Positions 21,721 through 32,812 of a DNA stretch of 64,000 nt are shown piece by piece (positions within the stretch are counted from its first letter, which is position 1; every line of letters begins with the position of its first letter). The notes under the pieces were generated by a model, which saw only the letters and a program-made list of their open reading frames with translations, did no database searches and was not told where the DNA came from. Source of the stretch: Bactericera cockerelli (Eukaryota; Arthropoda; Insecta; Hemiptera; Triozidae); the NCBI GenBank assembly GCA_024516035.1, contig CM044961.1, positions 31,791,051-31,855,050 on the forward strand, read 5' to 3'. The position numbers were made by a program, and so were the translations under genes.

Positions 21721-21969
21721 AAAGTTTTCTATTTTGAGTTTTGTTGTTTTCTGTTTGTACCTATCTTCTTTTTTCTCATGTTAGTTTTGTTGTGTAAATT
21801 GATACGTTTTTTACTCTTATATATTTACTTATATTGTATATATTTACTTATATTGTTAAATCTTTTTTTTATATGTTATGTGTAATTGTGTATATACGAA
21901 TGTACGAATTGTGCGTACTTTATATGTTTTTGTTTTAAGTTTCTGTTCTCCTTATTATGTGATTTCAAC

Positions 21970-22255
21970 GACCTCAGTAGCTTGATCGATGAAGCGGTGG
22001 ACTTGTAACCTGGAATTCGGTGGTTCAAGTCCCGGTTTCAGCGTGGATTTAGTAAAGCAAGTTAGAGTAGTTGTGATATCACAAATAGGATAAATTCACT
22101 TAACTTTCTTTTCTTTTTTCGTATATGTGTTAATTACTTTCGTGATATCATAACTACTCCAACTCGCTTTACTAAATCTACTCTGAAACCGGCACTCGAA
22201 CCACCGTCCTCCGATTACAAGTCCGCCGCCTTATCGATCAAACTATTGAGATCGG
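21970..22255. repeat. Two family A SINEs tail to tail
   Basis: 21970-22085 (+) and 22127-22255 (-) are full-head family A copies facing each other with about 40 bp between. Both keep the B box and the GATTTAGTAAAGC-type body, forming an imperfect inverted repeat of about 285 bp. Confidence 0.88.
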
Positions 22256-22560
22256 TGGGAGAAAAGAAGTCAAACAGGTCAAAGAAACAGCAAATCAAAA
22301 GAGAGACAGAGAGAGGGAGATAAATTGTGAAGGAGAAGTTAGTAAAAGGGAGAAAAATAGAGAGAAAGAGACTTTTTAAAGGAGAAGGATGGAAAATATT
22401 ATAAAGAAAAAAGAGGAGAATAAGAAAGATAGAGAGAAAGAGATTTTTTAAAGGAGAGGGAAGGAAAATATTTTCAAGTGAGGGGGGGAGGGAGGGAAAG
22501 ATAGAGGGTAAGAAAGGAGGAAGAGGAGGAGTGAAGAAAAATTAAAAGAAGGAATGTTTT
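22256..22560. repeat. Purine-rich tract
   Basis: GA-rich. AGAGAGAAAGAGA..TTTTTTAAAGGAGA is repeated at about 22350 and 22430. Confidence 0.75.
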
Positions 22561-23651
22561 TTTAATCACGTGACGGGAGTCAGATTATTGTTTTTATTTT
22601 TCGAAAGCTTTTTCAGTCCCAAAGAAATATTTTAATTTTTTTCAGCATTAAGTTCTTAATTTCAACACACCATACATAATACAGTATGTTTCAGAAAAGG
22701 TGGCCACCCCCTCGTAACTTTTGAACGCGACGGAATTTTTCAATTCTGTAAAGTCCTAGGTATAGGAAGTGCCCTATGGCCCATCCTGTGGTCATATTTA
22801 TTTTTGGCCCCGGTCGGCCCTTCCGGCTTTTAGGCCATATTTTTTCATTTTTCTCGCGAATTTTAAATGGAATGCTATATTTTTTATTCCTGTTAATTAA
22901 AGTCCAAGTTAGGCTGAGTATAATGAGCTTTTAAAATTTTCAAAAACCTTATCAGGGGCGGAGCTAGTAGAGTGCAAGTTTCAAAATTGGTACACCCTGT
23001 ATTTCAGCGTTAGTTAGATTTTTTAGTACTTTTTTTATGTTCATAGGTTCAAAATATTGTTTTACACCATATGAAATCAAAAAAATATTCTTGTTTACTT
23101 CTAATCAGGGTCATACTAAGGTTTTTGTAAAAATACTTTTTTTCTTACGTCAATTTTTCCGTAAATTAATGGTGTTCTCGAAATTGGCATTTTTAGAGGT
23201 GAAAGTCTGCAGTGACATATGTTTTTTATGCTTGAAATCAAAAGAAAACTTAACGGAGAAGCGATTAAAATCATAAAAAAAGCCATTTAACCTGCTAGTT
23301 TTTTCACGACAGTGTCCGGTAAAGTGGGTGAATTTCGTATTGGATTTTTTTTTGTTTGTTGAGGAAACACAATTGGCATAGAAAATAAATAATATCTAAT
23401 AAGGGAATATTACTTCAATAAACATAACTAAATGCGAAATTAAATGAAAATTATTTCTTCTAAATCAGTGCCGGATATTTTTTTTTTTTCTCTCTCTCTC
23501 TCTTTTTCACTTTTCAAAGTTCAAGTTGTATCAAAAATAATTATCGGATAATGCTGCTTCTAAACTCGGCCTAGGGGTCCCCTCTTGAGACAATTTTAGT
23601 TGGTAAGTTGGTAAAATCTGTAGAAAACACATTGTCAATAATTCTGGAGTC

Positions 23652-23878
23652 AGTCCGATGGCGCTTTGAATGCAACGATTCTTGTAGGATCACTGAAGTT
23701 AAGCAACGTCCAGCGAGGAGAAGACTTCGTGATGCTGGCATTCCGGCCTAACCCAGGCTGGGTGAGATAAATGTGTTTAGGAGGTTGGTGAGTTTCTTGC
23801 GAATGGAATGTAACACCCCCGTTATGATATGACCATGCAGTTGAAACGCGATATTAAACCCAAATTTAAAAAAAAAAT
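23652..23878 (+). repeat. 5S-derived SINE, variant lacking the C-box segment
   Basis: GAAGTTAAGCAACGTCCAGC (5S A-box region), then CCAGGCTGGGTGAG and GCGAATGGAATGTAACACCC (core), then ATATGACCATGCAGTTG. Compared with the 41426 copy it skips about 30 bases (TTGGATGGGTGACC region). The copy at 62229 has the same gap, so this is a subfamily. Confidence 0.8.
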
Positions 23879-24752
23879 CATACTGGTGTTGCTAGTAATG
23901 AATACCAGGTCTCTAAATAAAAATCTAATTATCTCGAAATTTAAGAGAAAAAAAATACCAGGTCAAGTACCAAACTCTTGAGGGTGAAAATTAAACCAAT
24001 TCAATTATTTTAAAGAGGCGAAGAGAGAGAGAGAGAGAGAGAGAAAGAAAGAGAGAGAGAAAAAAAATTATCCGGCACTGATTTAGAAGAAATAATCTTC
24101 ATTTAATTTCGCATTTAGTTATGTTAATTGAAGTATTATTCCCTTATTAGGCATTATTTGTTTTCTATGCCAATTGTGTTTCCTCAACAACAAAAAAATC
24201 CAATACGAAATTCACCCACTTTACCGGACACTGTTGTGAAAAAACTAGCAGGTTAAATAGCTTTTTTTATGATTTTAATCGCTTCTCCGTTAAGTTTTCT
24301 TTCGATTTCAAGCATAAAAAACATATGTCACTGCAGACTTTCACCTCTAAAAATGCCAATTTCGAGAACACCATTAATTTACGAAAAAATTGACGTGAAA
24401 AAAAAAGTACTTTTACAAAAACCTTACTATGACCCTGATTAGAAGTAAACAAGAATATTTTTTTGATTTCATATGGTGTAAAACAATATTTTGAACCTAT
24501 GAACATAAAAAAAGTACTAAAAAATCTAACTAACGCTGAAATACAGGGTGTAACAATTTTGAAACTTGCACCCTACTAGCTCCGCCCCTGATAAGGTTTT
24601 TGAAAATTTTAAAAGCTCATTATACTCAGCCTAACTTGGACTTTAATTAACAGGAATAAAAAATATAGCATTACATTTAAAATTCGCGAGAAAAATGAAA
24701 AAATATGGCCTAAAAGCCGGAAGGGCCAACCGGGGCCAAAAATAAATTCGAC

Positions 24753-25535
24753 GGGCGCATTACGATTCGGCCCAAAAAGGTTTATGAAAAAGGTTTTCGA
24801 CTTCAGGTAAAAAAGGTCACCGAACGATTCGTCCCAAAACGTTATCTTGACCAAAAAATAAACAACACGATTCGGCCCAGTGCAACATTCTAAGTACCGT
24901 ACATATTGAGGGATATTTTATTATTCAAACATTAAATCACGGAATTACCTTCTATGTATATCAGGCTTTGGCCTTCTATGTATTAGGCATGGCCTACTAT
25001 GTATTTTACCTAACCCAACTATATTCTTGAGGCATGGCCTTCTATGCATTTTACCTAACCCTACTATAAACCTGAGGCATTGCCTTCTATGTATTATCCC
25101 TAACCCTACTATATTCTTGAGGCATGGCCTTCTATGTATTTTACCTAACCCTACTATATTCTTGAGGCATGGCCTTCTATATATTTTACCTAACCCTACT
25201 GTCAAACACTCAAATAAACACTGATAACAAAAATGACTGTTACTGGTTCAAAACAATAACATCGTGAACATCGCCATCATTGTTCTCAGTTCTTTCAGGG
25301 CAACGTTTCCATTCTATTTTATAGGGATTTTTTGGTGGAATGAAAGTGGGACTTTTTGTTAGAATGAAAGTGGGATTTTTTGTGTGGGATCAAAACTTGA
25401 TAGTGTGTTTTGGGACGAATCGGGTTATGGGCCGAATCATGCTGTCTTTTTTTGTGTTTTTTTGGGGCCGAATCATGCTATGGAAAAGGTCTACTCAGGT
25501 AATTTGGGCCGAATCGTGAAGTTCCCAAATTCGAC
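24753..25535. mobile_element. 783-bp insertion in the right foldback arm, 9-bp target duplication
   Basis: The insertion is defined by comparison with the left arm. AAATTCGAC occurs at both edges (24744-24752 and 25527-25535). Ends carry GATTCGGCCCAAA (left, 24764) and its inverse TTTGGGCCGAATC (right, 25503). Further GATTCGGCCC/GATTCGTCCC copies lie subterminally (24814, 24860, 25415, 25428, 25466). An 8-9 bp duplication with subterminal repeats recalls hAT or Mutator-like elements; no transposase. Confidence 0.75.
24960..25205. repeat. 45-bp minisatellite inside the insertion
   Basis: About five units of 45 bp containing GAGGCATGGCCTTCTATG and TTTTACCTAACCCTACTAT. As 45 is a multiple of three, both strands give short repetitive open frames, which are not genes. 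Confidence 0.85.
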
Positions 25536-25650
25536 CACAGGATGGGCCATAGGGCACTTCCTATACCTAGGACTTTACAGAATTGAAAAATTCCGTCGCG
25601 ATCAAAAGTTACGAGGGGGTGGCCACCTTTTCTGAAACATACTGTATATA

Positions 25651-26536
25651 CAGGGTCTTCATAAAGTCTCACCCAGGCCTAGGTTTCTCAAAAACGACTC
25701 AGAATATCAAAAAACCCAAAAACCCGTATTCCTTTATATTTAGGGGGATTAATTTTCAGCCAATTTTTTTTTGCCTACACGGCCCCAGTCAGGCTGGGCA
25801 TGGACCAACTTTAAAATCTTAAATAGAATGGTATGTCTTGTGGCATATTGTTTTAAAGGTCTTATTGAGAGAAATTCATTACAATAAATTTTAGTGAGCT
25901 ACGACTTACCGTTCTTGAGATACAGGGTCGGACGTCCTGCGTAATATCCATATATTTTGACCTATAACTCGTTAACCGTACATTATGGAGAAAATTTTTC
26001 TTGTTAATAATAACTCCTTATGGCAAGAACTTTCGAACAAGTTAAAACTTGATTTGTTTTTTCGTTAAATTTTTTTCGGCTGTTCGTCCGGCTGGCTGAC
26101 GAAACCGACCAGAAACTAACATCAACAGAGTATGTCGAGTTATAACTTGTTCAAAAGGTCTTGTCATAAGGAGTTATTATTAACAAGAGAAATGTTCTCC
26201 ATAATTTACGGTTAACAAGTTATAGCTCAAAATATATGGATATTACGCAGGACGTCTGACCTTGTATCTCAAGAACGGTAAGTCGTAGCACACTGAAATT
26301 TATTGTAATGAACTTCTCTTTATAAGACCTTTAAAACAATATGCCACAAGACATACCATTCTATTTAAGATTTTAAAGTTGGTCCATACCCAGCCTGACT
26401 GGGGCCGTGTAGGCAAAAATTTTTTGGCTGAAAATCAATCTTCCTAAATATAAAGGAATACGGGTTTTTGGGTTTTTTGATATTCTGAGTCGTTTTTGAG
26501 AAACCTAGGCCTGGGTGAGACTTTATGAAGACCCTG
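25651..26536. mobile_element. Second foldback element (886 bp) with TA flanks
   Basis: CAGGGTCTTCATAAAGTC at the left is mirrored by GACTTTATGAAGACCCTG at the right, with TA on both sides. The arms (about 25651-26060 and 26130-26536, over 400 bp each) are near-perfect complements around a loop of about 70 bp. Non-coding. It abuts the 22682-25644 element with only ATATA-type bases between. Confidence 0.88.
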
Positions 26537-27060
26537 TATAGTTATATACACCATACAATACACACTGGACATAGAAGGAGCCCAGAACACTGGTTCTGGG
26601 CGTGCAAGGGTTCACCCATATCAATCCTTCCACCACCATGACATCACACATGGACTCGGAAAGTAAAGTAAGTAAGTTCCAAGGAAACTTTAGTCTGCAA
26701 GAAGTTTAATCTTTGGTCAACATTAGATTTTCGATGAATACCACGAGTTCTCGTTAAAGTTCGCTGAGGTTAAGCAACGTTCAGCAAGGTTAGGATTTGC
26801 TAATTGATGACTCGGAATTTGATAAATAGAGTTAAGTTCAGAACCTACAAGGACGGATTTTATTGCAACTTTCTTTATACAAAACTATGTACACATACAG
26901 TTTATCAGAATTATTTTTTTTAAAGTTTTTTTTTTTTTAAACAAAATTTGTTAAATACCTAAATAAAGTTGACATTTCGTATTTTTAATGAATAAAGTCA
27001 AGTAATTGAGGATTCCACTCATGATTACTCTATAGCTGGAACCACATAATAATTAATTAT
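26537..27060. other. Mostly featureless; weak 5S-SINE head
   Basis: At 26725-26800, GAGGTTAAGCAACGTTCAGC and AAGGTTAGGATTTG resemble a decayed 5S-derived head (+). The rest is AT-rich with no gene. Confidence 0.4.
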
Positions 27061-27164
27061 GATTTTAATATTTTTTAAACTTATATTTCCATGGAAAAAA
27101 CCTATAGGACATAAGGATCGGAAAGGATGCTTTTTCCAATATTTACTAATGATGTTCTTGCATT

Positions 27165-27665
27165 CCATTTTCTTCTTCTTTTCCTCCTTTTTATTCTTCT
27201 TCTTCTTTGTTTATACTCCTAATCCTCCTCTTCCTTTTATTCTCCTCCACATTTTCTCTCTCTTGTCCTCTCTTTCTCCTCCGCCTTCTATGAATTCTTA
27301 TTATCCTCCATTTTCTACTCCTCTTCTTCCCTCTCCTCATTCTTCTTTATCTCCTCCTCCTCTTCCTCCTTTTCCTCCTCCTCCTCCTCCTCCTACTCCT
27401 CATTCTACTCCCCTTCCAACCTATTCTCCTTATTTATCTCCTTCTTATTCTTTTCCTCTTTTTCTTTATTTTCCTCATCATCCTTCTCCTCCTATTTCTC
27501 CTACTCCTCCTCCACCTCTTCTTCCTCCTCCTCCTCCTCCTTCTCCTCCTCCACTTCCTCCTCCTATTTCTCCTACTCCTAATCTTCCTTCTCCTTCTCC
27601 TCCTCATCTTTCTTTTCCTCATCATCCTTCTCCTCCTCCTTCTCTTTTCTTCTTATTCTATTTCT
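27165..27665. repeat. CCT/CTT-rich pyrimidine tract
   Basis: Almost pure pyrimidine on the + strand, with many CTCCTCCTCC runs. It yields a Pro/Ser-rich 254-codon frame (27059-27823) and an Arg/Lys-rich frame on the other strand; neither looks like a protein gene. Confidence 0.88.
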
Positions 27666-27930
27666 TGCTTCTCAATTCTCGTATTATTTCCAATTTGAAT
27701 TTCAATTCCTGCGAATACTCGGGTAGTAACTGCTTATGTTTTACTAATACCACCGTTTTTTTTAACGAAAGTAGTGGCGCAAAGAAGGTTTTTGTCAGGG
27801 GAACATTCGGTCTAAAAGACTAGGGTTAAAGTTTGAAATAGGATTTCTTCTCTTTTGTTATTATTATTTCACACCTAATTAATAAGGACATAGGTGCAAA
27901 CATATATAATTTAAAAAAAATATATAAACG

Positions 27931-28085
27931 TTAGTCTGGTAATCTATGTAGCGTATGGGTCCGTTGACGTATGAATTTTTTCTCATCAATTTGAGTTTGT
28001 GACTACATAATAATAAGACTCTGAGGGTTAGGTGGTAGAAAATGATTTGAGCATTAACTTCGCCTGGTGGTTATCTTCACTTAGC
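27931..28085 (+). repeat. SINE family D, head partly deleted
   Basis: GTTAGTCTGGTAATCTATG is followed, after loss of the B-box region, by TTTGTGACTACATAATAATA and AGGTGGTAGAAAATGATT. Confidence 0.75.
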
Positions 28086-28161
28086 TTCCACTCATGGTAC
28101 TATTACCTATGTATTATTAATGTTGGAAGGCAGTCCGATTCCTGAGATAACACTAATGTAC

Positions 28162-28483
28162 ATACTGATAATTCTTCTTCACTCTCATGCGGGGTCGACG
28201 TTGTTCAACCTCATGGTTGAGGTTGGTTGGTTTTGGCACATTTTTTACGGCTGGATGCCCTTCCTAACGCCAACGATTCTATTCGATTTAACGTCCTGGA
28301 TTAGGGCGGGGGTTTTACCCTCCATTCAATAAGAATCGTACCAGCTACCCACATTTACTTCACCTAGCCGGCAATGTGTGGAGGGAACAGAAATTTCTAT
28401 GTGAAAAGTCTGCACCTACCGGGGATCGAACTCAGGATCTCTGGACTACGGGCAGTAGTCACAACCGTTACGCCACGGAGGCT
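28162..28483 (-). repeat. SINE family B, near full length
   Basis: On the minus strand: head with GGCGTAACGGTTGTGAC and GAGTTCGATCCCCGG, then the 3' part with GCGTTAGGAAGGGCATCC. A (GAA)n-like tail at 28162-28172. Part of the core (GGCCCTACCCAGGCT region) is shortened. Confidence 0.85.
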
Positions 28484-28639
28484 GACAAATATACATACTG
28501 ATAATAATACTGAAATAACAAACACCGAATACAAACTAAAAAAACATTTGAACAAATTTGATGATAAAACCATCGAATCCGCGACTGGATTCAATTTTTA
28601 TTTATTTGCAGGTCGTTTACAAGAAAAAATTCACTGCTC

Positions 28640-28870
28640 CGGCATTATTTCCCGTTATTTTTAATTTCAAATGGGACACAACGGAAACAGGAATACTAAA
28701 GTGGGGGAGGGAAGGGTGGAGGGCGATGGGGCGTCATGGGTGGGCGGAAACGGGCTTGAGGGGGCTTCTGACAATCATTCGAAGGGCTCCGACTTTTTGC
28801 CTGATCGACTGGGACATTGTGTGACATTGTTCTGTGAACTGTTTTGTTCATGCTGAAATCTATGCTCGAG
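28640..28870 (+). other. GC-elevated, G-rich unique patch
   Basis: GGGGGAGGGAAGGGTGGAGG (28703-28722) and GCGTCATGGGTGGGCGG stand out from AT-rich surroundings and match no family here. Open frames of 61 and 88 codons cross it without recognisable motifs. Confidence 0.35.
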
Positions 28871-29830
28871 GCTTTCAGCAGGATTTTTTTCAGTTTGACT
28901 TCAGGATATATGTCGATTGCTTTCTCGTTCCATACATCGTACTGATTTAGTATGTTAAGAACATATAATACCTACCTACATATTATGTATGTTGTATGTA
29001 CTTGCATAATTATTTACGAGAAATTGTAATTGCACTCGTATAATATGTAATTGCATGTATGATCGGAACATCGTTGTTGTGTGTAATTGGCATGAGTTTG
29101 TTCCGTTTATTCAAACAAGAGATTGTTCTAAGAGTTGATTGATTTCCTATTTTTTGTATAATTCTTCTTATCCAATATGACCATTTTACCATCAGTCATA
29201 AATACAGAAGAATTATTGTGTGTTTATCCATAAAAAACGCTTTTTTAACTCTAATGAACACTCCGGGTTCAATAGATTTGAAAAAAATACGTTCAAAAAA
29301 TGGCATGGATGTGAAGCAAAAGTACCTGAAGTATAATATGCAAAAGAAGTTCCGGGCACAATTACCTTTTTTAAACTAAATTAAATCTTAAAAAAGAACA
29401 TGTCACAAAGATTTAGTTTCAGGGAACTTTCGTAGCCGACACCCCTACGTATACCGATATTAATTATTAATCCGATATGAATACGACCGAAAAATTTTCA
29501 ACATTTATGGGGACATTGAAGTACTACGAGTAAAGTTTAGTGATCTCAATACAGTAATTTAGCTTTCTTGTCTCAGATTAAAAAAAGAACATTTACAGGA
29601 TTCGAACATGATAAAAAACAGAATCTCATCAATAAGTCATCTATTCATCAGTGACAATTTGAAAACGAGAATACGTGTATTTGCAATTCAACCGATAGCA
29701 CTATTTGATATTCGTCTAGCGTCATTTGCCATCAGCGAGACAAATCGAAATTATTTTCACATTTACAATTTTAATCACTAAAAAAACTGTTAAGGAATTT
29801 CGCGATCACGAAGAGAGTGCATGAAATAGG
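28871..29830. other. AT-rich, no gene seen
   Basis: About 1 kb with few repeats, no long frame and no RNA signature. Confidence 0.5.
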
Positions 29831-29834
29831 ATTC

Positions 29835-30502
29835 TTTCCCTCCCCCATTATTTTTCACTCCCATTTTTTCTCTTTTATATTATCTCCCATTCTTTCACTC
29901 TACTATTCTTTTCCTCTCCAATTTCTTGCCTCTAACATTCTCACCCTCTCCCATTCTAATCCTGTCCCTTTATCTCTCTCCCCCATTCTTTTCCTCTCCC
30001 ATTCTCTCCCTCTTCCATTATCTCCCTTTCTTAACTTAGCCGAATTGCTCTTTGCTCCATTCCCCTCTTCTCATATTTCCTCTCCCTTTTATCCCTGTCC
30101 CTCCATATTCTCTCCCTTTGTCTTTCTCTTCTTCATCTCTATTTTCTCTCCTTCTTTCCCTCTGATCCCTCCCATTCATCTCTCTATTTCTTTTTTTTTT
30201 TCTCTTTCTCCTTTTCTCTTGTTCTCTTTTGTATTTCTCTCAATCTTTTCTTTCTCTCTTTCTCATGCCTCTCCACCCCTCCCACATTTCTTCTTCATGA
30301 TCTGTTTTTCTATTTTTTCTATCTTTTACATACTCATTTACATACCCATCTCCGAATAGCAGTAGCCTCCTTTTCCTTTACAAACATCTTCTTCTCTGCT
30401 GTTTTGCTTTCTCTCTCATTCTCTCCTTGTTCACTGCGTTATTTGCATCTCTCATTTTCTTTACTCTTTTCTCCATCTCCATCTCCTCTCTCTCTCTCTC
30501 TC

Positions 30503-30533
<31 letters not shown>

Positions 30534-31200
30534 CTCTCTCTATCTCTCTCTGCTCATCATTCTCCCATTCTCTCCTTTCCATGCAAACTCTCTTCCTCCA
30601 TCTCCCCTTTCTCTAATGCTACTCCCTATTTATAGCTCCTTCTCCTTCTTTTCTTCCCCGTCTCTCTCCCTCCCCCTTGTCACGTCACAACTTGCTATCT
30701 GTCTCTACACCTCTTTGGAGATGGGGATGAGTTGACTATTCCATTCACATTCCATTGAAGAAGAATTTTAATTTGATTTCTAACACTTTCTTTTTTCTCT
30801 TCTCCTCCTTCTCCTCCTCTACATCTACCTCCTCCTCCTCCTTCTCTTCTTCCTTTTCCTCATCTTCCTCCTCCTCCTTCTCCTCCTCCTTCTCTACCTC
30901 CTCCTCCTCTTTCTCTACCTCTCTTACCTCTTCCTATCCTCCTCTTGCTCTCTTTTTGGTCTTTTTCCTCTCCTTCCTTCTCCATTGTTTCTCTTCTTCT
31001 CAAGTCTACCTTCTCCTCTCTTCTTTATCTTTTCCTCATTCCAATTTTTTAACAATTCCCTAACATCACTTTTTATTTTCTCCCTTCTTCTCTCCCTCCT
31101 TCTCTCACTTCCTCTCCTTCTCTATCAGTCTCTCTCTCTCTCCTCCTCCTACGGCTCCTCTACAAATTCCATTGTAATCTCCCCTTCCCTCTTTTTATCA
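29835..31200. repeat. Long pyrimidine tract
   Basis: T/C-rich almost throughout. (TC)n at 30487-30545, CTCCTCCT blocks at 30800-30930. Only 30350-30380 and 30725-30780 are mixed sequence. Ser/Phe/Leu frames up to 180 codons are artefacts. Confidence 0.87.
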
Positions 31201-31519
31201 ACTTTTGTTCCCCGAAAAAAAAGTGCTTGACATATTATTTTCTCCCCTTTAATTCTGGAAAGTATATTTTATCTTCAGTTTCTCTCTCTCTCTCTTTTTT
31301 GTTAAATCTATTCCCTTTCTTTTTGTGTGTAGTACATTTCAGAATAAAAAAATCATTATTGTTTGGAAAATATACGAGATCTATCACACGATTAAAACTG
31401 ATTCTATGGAGTCTTCAATTGAAATATTTTTTTATAAAAATACGACATCCACCAATAATGAAAAATCCTGAGACTATAGATAGAGAATAATACCATGTTG
31501 TTATTCGAAGAAAAAAACT

Positions 31520-31660
31520 AACCTGGAGGTCAATGGTTCAAGTCCCTGTTTCAGCGAATATTTAGGAAATTTAGTAGTTGTGTTATTACGAAAGTGATAA
31601 ACACAAAAATTTTGCTCATCATTTTCGTTGTATCACAACTACTTAAAGTTTACCTTACCT
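31520..31660 (+). repeat. SINE family A, 5'-truncated, with an inverted tail
   Basis: AACCTGGAGGTCAATGGTTC to AACACAAAAATTTTGC (31520-31612). The next 45 bp (ATCACAACTACTTAAAG) are inverted family A body sequence, giving a small foldback. Confidence 0.65.
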
Positions 31661-32012
31661 ACCTAAGTTACCGTACCTAAAGTTAAGTTAAGTTATCATA
31701 TTTAAATGATAACTTCACTTTAAGTTTTGAATTGAACAATTATCCGACACTTCGGGTACTCGAACCCCGCACTCCACCATCCAGATCTCCCGTAATTGAT
31801 TCCTCACTTGACCTTGAACCCCTCCGGCCCGCCCACTTTTATTTTTGGCTTCCAACGGACGAAATAAAATTCCACAAACTTGAACAAATTTCAACTTTTT
31901 TTTTATCACTGAAATAAATGTTGTCATCCATTTCGTTGGTTTTTTTTACACACATTAGAAAAAACAGCAAACGTGAAAGTTTTTAACACGTTGCAAGCCA
32001 TTGTGTCTTAAA
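31661..32012. other. No gene seen
   Basis: A GTTAAGTTAAGTTATC simple repeat lies near 31685. The two short frames at 31715-31927, on opposite strands, are uninformative. Confidence 0.4.
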
Positions 32013-32182
32013 CCGAGCTCAATAGCTTGATCGATAAGGCGGCGGACTTGTAACCTGGAGGTCGGTGGTTCAAGTCCCGTTTTCAGTGTAGATTTTGTAA
32101 AGTGAGTTTGACTAGTTGTGATATCACGAAAGTGATTAACACAAATATGATAACTCATTGTGTAATAAAAGTTTGTCTTATT
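32013..32182 (+). repeat. SINE family A, near complete
   Basis: Close to consensus from CTCAATAGCTTGATCG through CGAAAGTGATTAACACAAAT to TGTAATAAAAGTTTGTC; the same 3' end recurs at 41778-41800. Confidence 0.88.
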
Positions 32183-32253
32183 GGTAAGTATTTCCTGAGA
32201 CCTAGTTGAATGTAGGCTAAGAAAATTCCAAACAAACTATGTATCATAATAAC

Positions 32254-32600
32254 ATTATAGAGTGACGTCATCGTGAACGGTGGTAGCAAGACAGTGAAAG
32301 TATAGCTCCTGTGTTATGGCTTCGAAATAAAAAAGGCTGTGAAACACTCATCTTTAAAAAAAAAAAAGATATTTATTTGATTTTGTGGTAACATTGTACT
32401 TTCTCTCATATATAGGGAAACAGGAACGCTATCATCATAGGTGTCATGCGTCATCGTGAATGATGGTAACCAGACAGTGGAAGAATCACTCAGCACTTCT
32501 ACCACTGTCTTTACAAGGAGACTAATAATTGACAAGGGCCCCCAGAACCAAGCCAATAGTGGTCTACTCCCTGTTTATAGTCCCCAACCAGACTATGTAG
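32254..32600 (+). repeat. Mosaic of family H and a family C tail
   Basis: 32260-32300 is family H (ACGTCATCGTGAACGGTGG). 32302-32368 is the family C 3' end with A-run (GGCTGTGAAACACTCATC). 32391-32600 is family H again, ending in one 38-bp unit. This suggests a C-type insertion or template switch inside H. Confidence 0.65.
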
Positions 32601-32744
32601 GTATGTTGGTAAATTTTCATTGACTACATAATGATATTCAATACTAATTTTTTTAGTATTACATATTATTTTTAATACATAATAATAAAATAAATAAAAT
32701 TTTAGTGTTTGGAAGAATAATCCCGAATGGAAGAATAACTTGTC

Positions 32745-32812
32745 ATGTCCAGGCGATCTACAGATTACCAGACAAACGCCTTGACCACTGAGCTACCGAT
32801 ACAGACGGGAGG
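32745..32812 (-). repeat. SINE family E head fragment
   Basis: On the minus strand: TAGCTCAGTGGTCAAGGCG and TCTGGTAATCTG. The B box is decayed. Confidence 0.55.

Larger units (their letters stand above)
22682..25644. mobile_element. Long foldback element with TA flanks
   Basis: Ends CAGTATGTTTCAGAAAAGG and its complement CCTTTTCTGAAACATACTG are flanked by TA. The left arm (22682 to about 23515, roughly 830 bp) is the inverse of the right arm (about 24018-25644, less a 783-bp insertion). The arms are nearly identical: each encodes the same chance 79-codon frame (23037-23276 + and 24267-24506 -). They end in (TC)n/(GA)n at the loop. The loop (23516-24017) holds a 5S-derived SINE. No transposase is visible. 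TA duplication and TIRs fit a Tc1/mariner-type non-autonomous element, but the arm length is unusual. Confidence 0.85.

Noticed and set aside
23037..23276. Twin 79-codon frames at 23037-23276 (+) and 24267-24506 (-)
   Set aside because: They are mirror copies because they lie in the two arms of the foldback element; there is no domain or codon evidence for a gene.
24960..25205. CRISPR-like direct repeats
   Set aside because: Units are contiguous with no unique spacers, in a eukaryotic context; it is a minisatellite.
25027..25224. Telomere-like CCTAACCCTA words
   Set aside because: They occur once per 45-bp minisatellite unit with other sequence between; not a telomeric array.
27059..27823. 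254-codon Pro/Ser/Phe-rich frame
   Set aside because: It is open because a CCT/CTT tract lacks stop codons. The ends are unrelated AT-rich DNA.
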